From CAZNMF01 sp964573795 (lineage in GTDB: Bacteria; Acidobacteriota; Vicinamibacteria; Vicinamibacterales; SCN-69-37): 6,552 nt of DNA. A program made the position numbers and the translations under genes. The notes under the pieces are model-generated. The model did not search any database. It saw only the letters and a list, made by a program, of their open reading frames with translations, and was not told the DNA's origin. The DNA is taken from positions 1 to 6,552 of the forward strand of contig CAZNMF010000074.1 of NCBI GenBank assembly GCA_964573795.1, written 5' to 3'. Of this stretch, positions 4,870 to 6,552 are shown one piece after another (within the stretch, counting starts at the first letter, position 1; each line of letters starts with the position of its first letter).

Positions 4870-6552
4870 CAGCAGAACAAGATCTGGCTGCCGCTAGCGT
4901 TCACCGAGGCGGATCTGCAGTCGGATGCCGGCCGGCTCTACGTCATGGCGCGGCTCAAGAACGACGTCACCGTCGAGCAGGCGAATGCGAGTATGGCCGC
5001 GCTGGGCGCACGTCTCGAACTGGAACGTCCCAGGCCGCGCAGCGGATGGACGGTTCACGTCGAAGCATTTCGGAACGACTTCGTGACCCCGAGCACGGTA
5101 CGCGGACTGTGGCTGCTGTTCGGTGCCGTGCTGTTCGTATTGCTCATTGCGTGCGCGAACGTCGCCAATCTGTTGCTCGCGCGAGGGACGACGAGACATC
5201 GCGAGCTGGCGATTTGTGCCGCGATGGGCGCGACGCGCGGCGCGGTCGTCAGGCAGCTGCTCGTGGAAGCGCTCGTCCTCGCGCTGGCGGGCGGTCTTCT
5301 CGGCGCGTGGCTTGCGTCGGCCCTCGTGCATGCCGTCGTCGCGCTGATGCCGCCGTTCACGCTGCCGTCGGAGACCGAAATCACACTGAGCGTGCCTGTG
5401 CTGCTGTTTGCGCTTGCCGCATGCACGGTGTCTGGCGTCGTCGCAGGCCTGGCGCCCGCGTGGCAGGCCTCGCGCACGAGTGCGGCGGACGCGATGCGAG
5501 AAGGCGGACGCACGATCGGCGATCGGCGCTTCGCGCTGCGGCGCGGGCTCGTCATCCTCGAGTTCGCGCTCGCGTTGACGCTGCTCGCCGGCGGCGGATT
5601 GGCCGTGCACGCGTGGGTACGGCAGATGACCGTCGATCTCGGATTTCGCGCCGATCACCTGACGACGTTCTCGCTGCCGGTGCCGCGCGGACGATTGACG
5701 ACGACCGATCAGATGCAGACGTTCTACGGATCGCTCGCTGGACGAATCGCCACGCTGCCCGGCGTCGGTGCCGCGTCTGTCTCGACGGGCATGCCGGTGT
5801 CCGGCGCGGGATATCGCGGCCAGTTCAAGATCGCCGGCGATCGCGAGGTCGATCCCGAGAAGCGGCTGTGGACCAGCGTCATCATGGCGACCGCGTCCTA
5901 TCATGGGACGTTCGGCATCGCGATTCGCCGCGGCCGCGCATTCGCCGAGACCGATCGCCAAGGCAGCCGGCCGGTGGCCATCGTCAACGAGACCTTCGCG
6001 CAGCGATGTCTCGCGGGCCGCGATCCGATTGGACAGCACATCGTGATGGCGCCGCCGGTCAGCGGCGCGTCCATCGCCGCGCCGATCGACTGGGAAATCG
6101 TCGGCGTCCAGGCGGACGCCGCCAATGCCGCGCCAGGCCGTCCGGTCTCGGCGGAAGTCGTCCTGCCGTTTGCCCAGAATCCCTGGCCGGCGGCGATCGT
6201 CGCGGTCCGAACGATCGGCGACGCGTCCGTCCCGTGGACCGCCATTGCCGATGTTCTGTGCACGATCGATCCGACCATCCCGATGGCGCGCGTGCAGACG
6301 ATCAAGCAGACGCTGAGCCAGTCGATGGCGTCCGATCGTTTCTACACCGCGTTTGTCGTGGCGTTTGCCGGCGTTGGCCTGGTGCTGGCGGCGGTCGGGA
6401 TCTACGGTGTGATGTCGTTCGCCGTCGCGCAGCGGACGCACGAGATCGGGCTTCGCATGGCGCTGGGCGGAAGCAGACGGCACGTCGTCGGTCGCATCTT
6501 GCGCGAAGGCATGATGACCGCCCTTGCGGGCACCGTGCTCGGCGCGATCGGC
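4870..6552 (+). CDS. ADOP-family (MacB/FtsX-like) permease, 5'-truncated, runs off window
   Basis: The frame is open for 561 codons to the last base of the window. Known ADOP proteins are about 800 residues with two repeats of a periplasmic MacB-PCD domain and an FtsX membrane domain; they act as ABC-type transmembrane subunits. Counting from 4870, IWLPLAFTEAD and YVMARLKNDVTVEQA (5-40) are the end of the first periplasmic domain. FtsX domain 1 spans about 79-250, with IACANVANLLLARGTTRHRE and APAWQASR. A second periplasmic domain lies at about 250-490. FtsX domain 2 begins at about 493 (VGIYGVMSFAVAQRTHEIG, RMALGGSRR). The N-terminal cytoplasmic part and first membrane helix are absent, cut at the junction near 4867. 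ATG 4945 is the first in-frame start within permease sequence; an in-frame ATG at 4669 lies in sequence antisense to the copy 2 fragment. It is probably a truncated or chimeric gene. Confidence 0.85.

Noticed and set aside
4894..6483. Long minus-strand open frame (529 codons) opposite the permease
   Set aside because: Its translation is a low-complexity Arg/His/Asp-rich string, while the plus strand gives a clear ADOP permease throughout. It is the antisense shadow of GC-rich coding sequence.

Overview
The window is GC-rich bacterial DNA. Two paralogous pieces at the right end are FtsX/MacB-type permeases of the ADOP kind (acidobacterial duplicated orphan permease). That, plus the gene mix and leaderless-looking starts, suggests an acidobacterium, perhaps of the Vicinamibacteria. 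This taxonomic call is inference from protein resemblance; no rRNA is present.

Left part (1-1730), read leftward: upp (uracil phosphoribosyltransferase) overlaps a short, stand-alone citrate synthase/citryl-CoA lyase family gene, and a tRNA-Val(CAC) follows. The first 159 bases hold no gene I can support, only a weak hairpin with a T-run.

Middle part (1755-3887), read rightward from an intergenic gap shared with upp: hpt (hypoxanthine phosphoribosyltransferase), an RpiB-family sugar-phosphate isomerase, and deoC (deoxyribose-phosphate aldolase). The three are tightly coupled, with a GTGA overlap and then a TAGTG overlap. Together with upp they form a base-salvage and pentose-phosphate group. 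The isomerase and the aldolase both carry extra N-terminal segments: an ITE...VTPLA motif on the first, and an amphipathic helix plus a Cys/His cluster on the second. These resemble parts of proteins packed into bacterial microcompartments (BMCs). An RpiB plus DeoC pair is the signature of the sugar-phosphate-utilizing (SPU) BMC class, so this may be the enzyme part of such a system, although no shell gene lies in the window. The isomerase also has Asp where E. coli RpiB has its catalytic Cys.

Right part (3888-6552) is a rearranged, accessory-looking patch. A 39-bp-arm inverted repeat built of 7-bp GTTCT units follows deoC. Next comes a two-gene RelE/ParE-type toxin-antitoxin operon flanked by two direct copies of the 3' end of an ADOP permease gene (128 bp each, 118 identical by eye). 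The second copy abuts, head to head, a 5'-truncated ADOP permease reading rightward that stays open to the window end. This looks like recombination among permease paralogs with a toxin-antitoxin cassette caught at a gene 3' end; a chimeric assembly is the main alternative.
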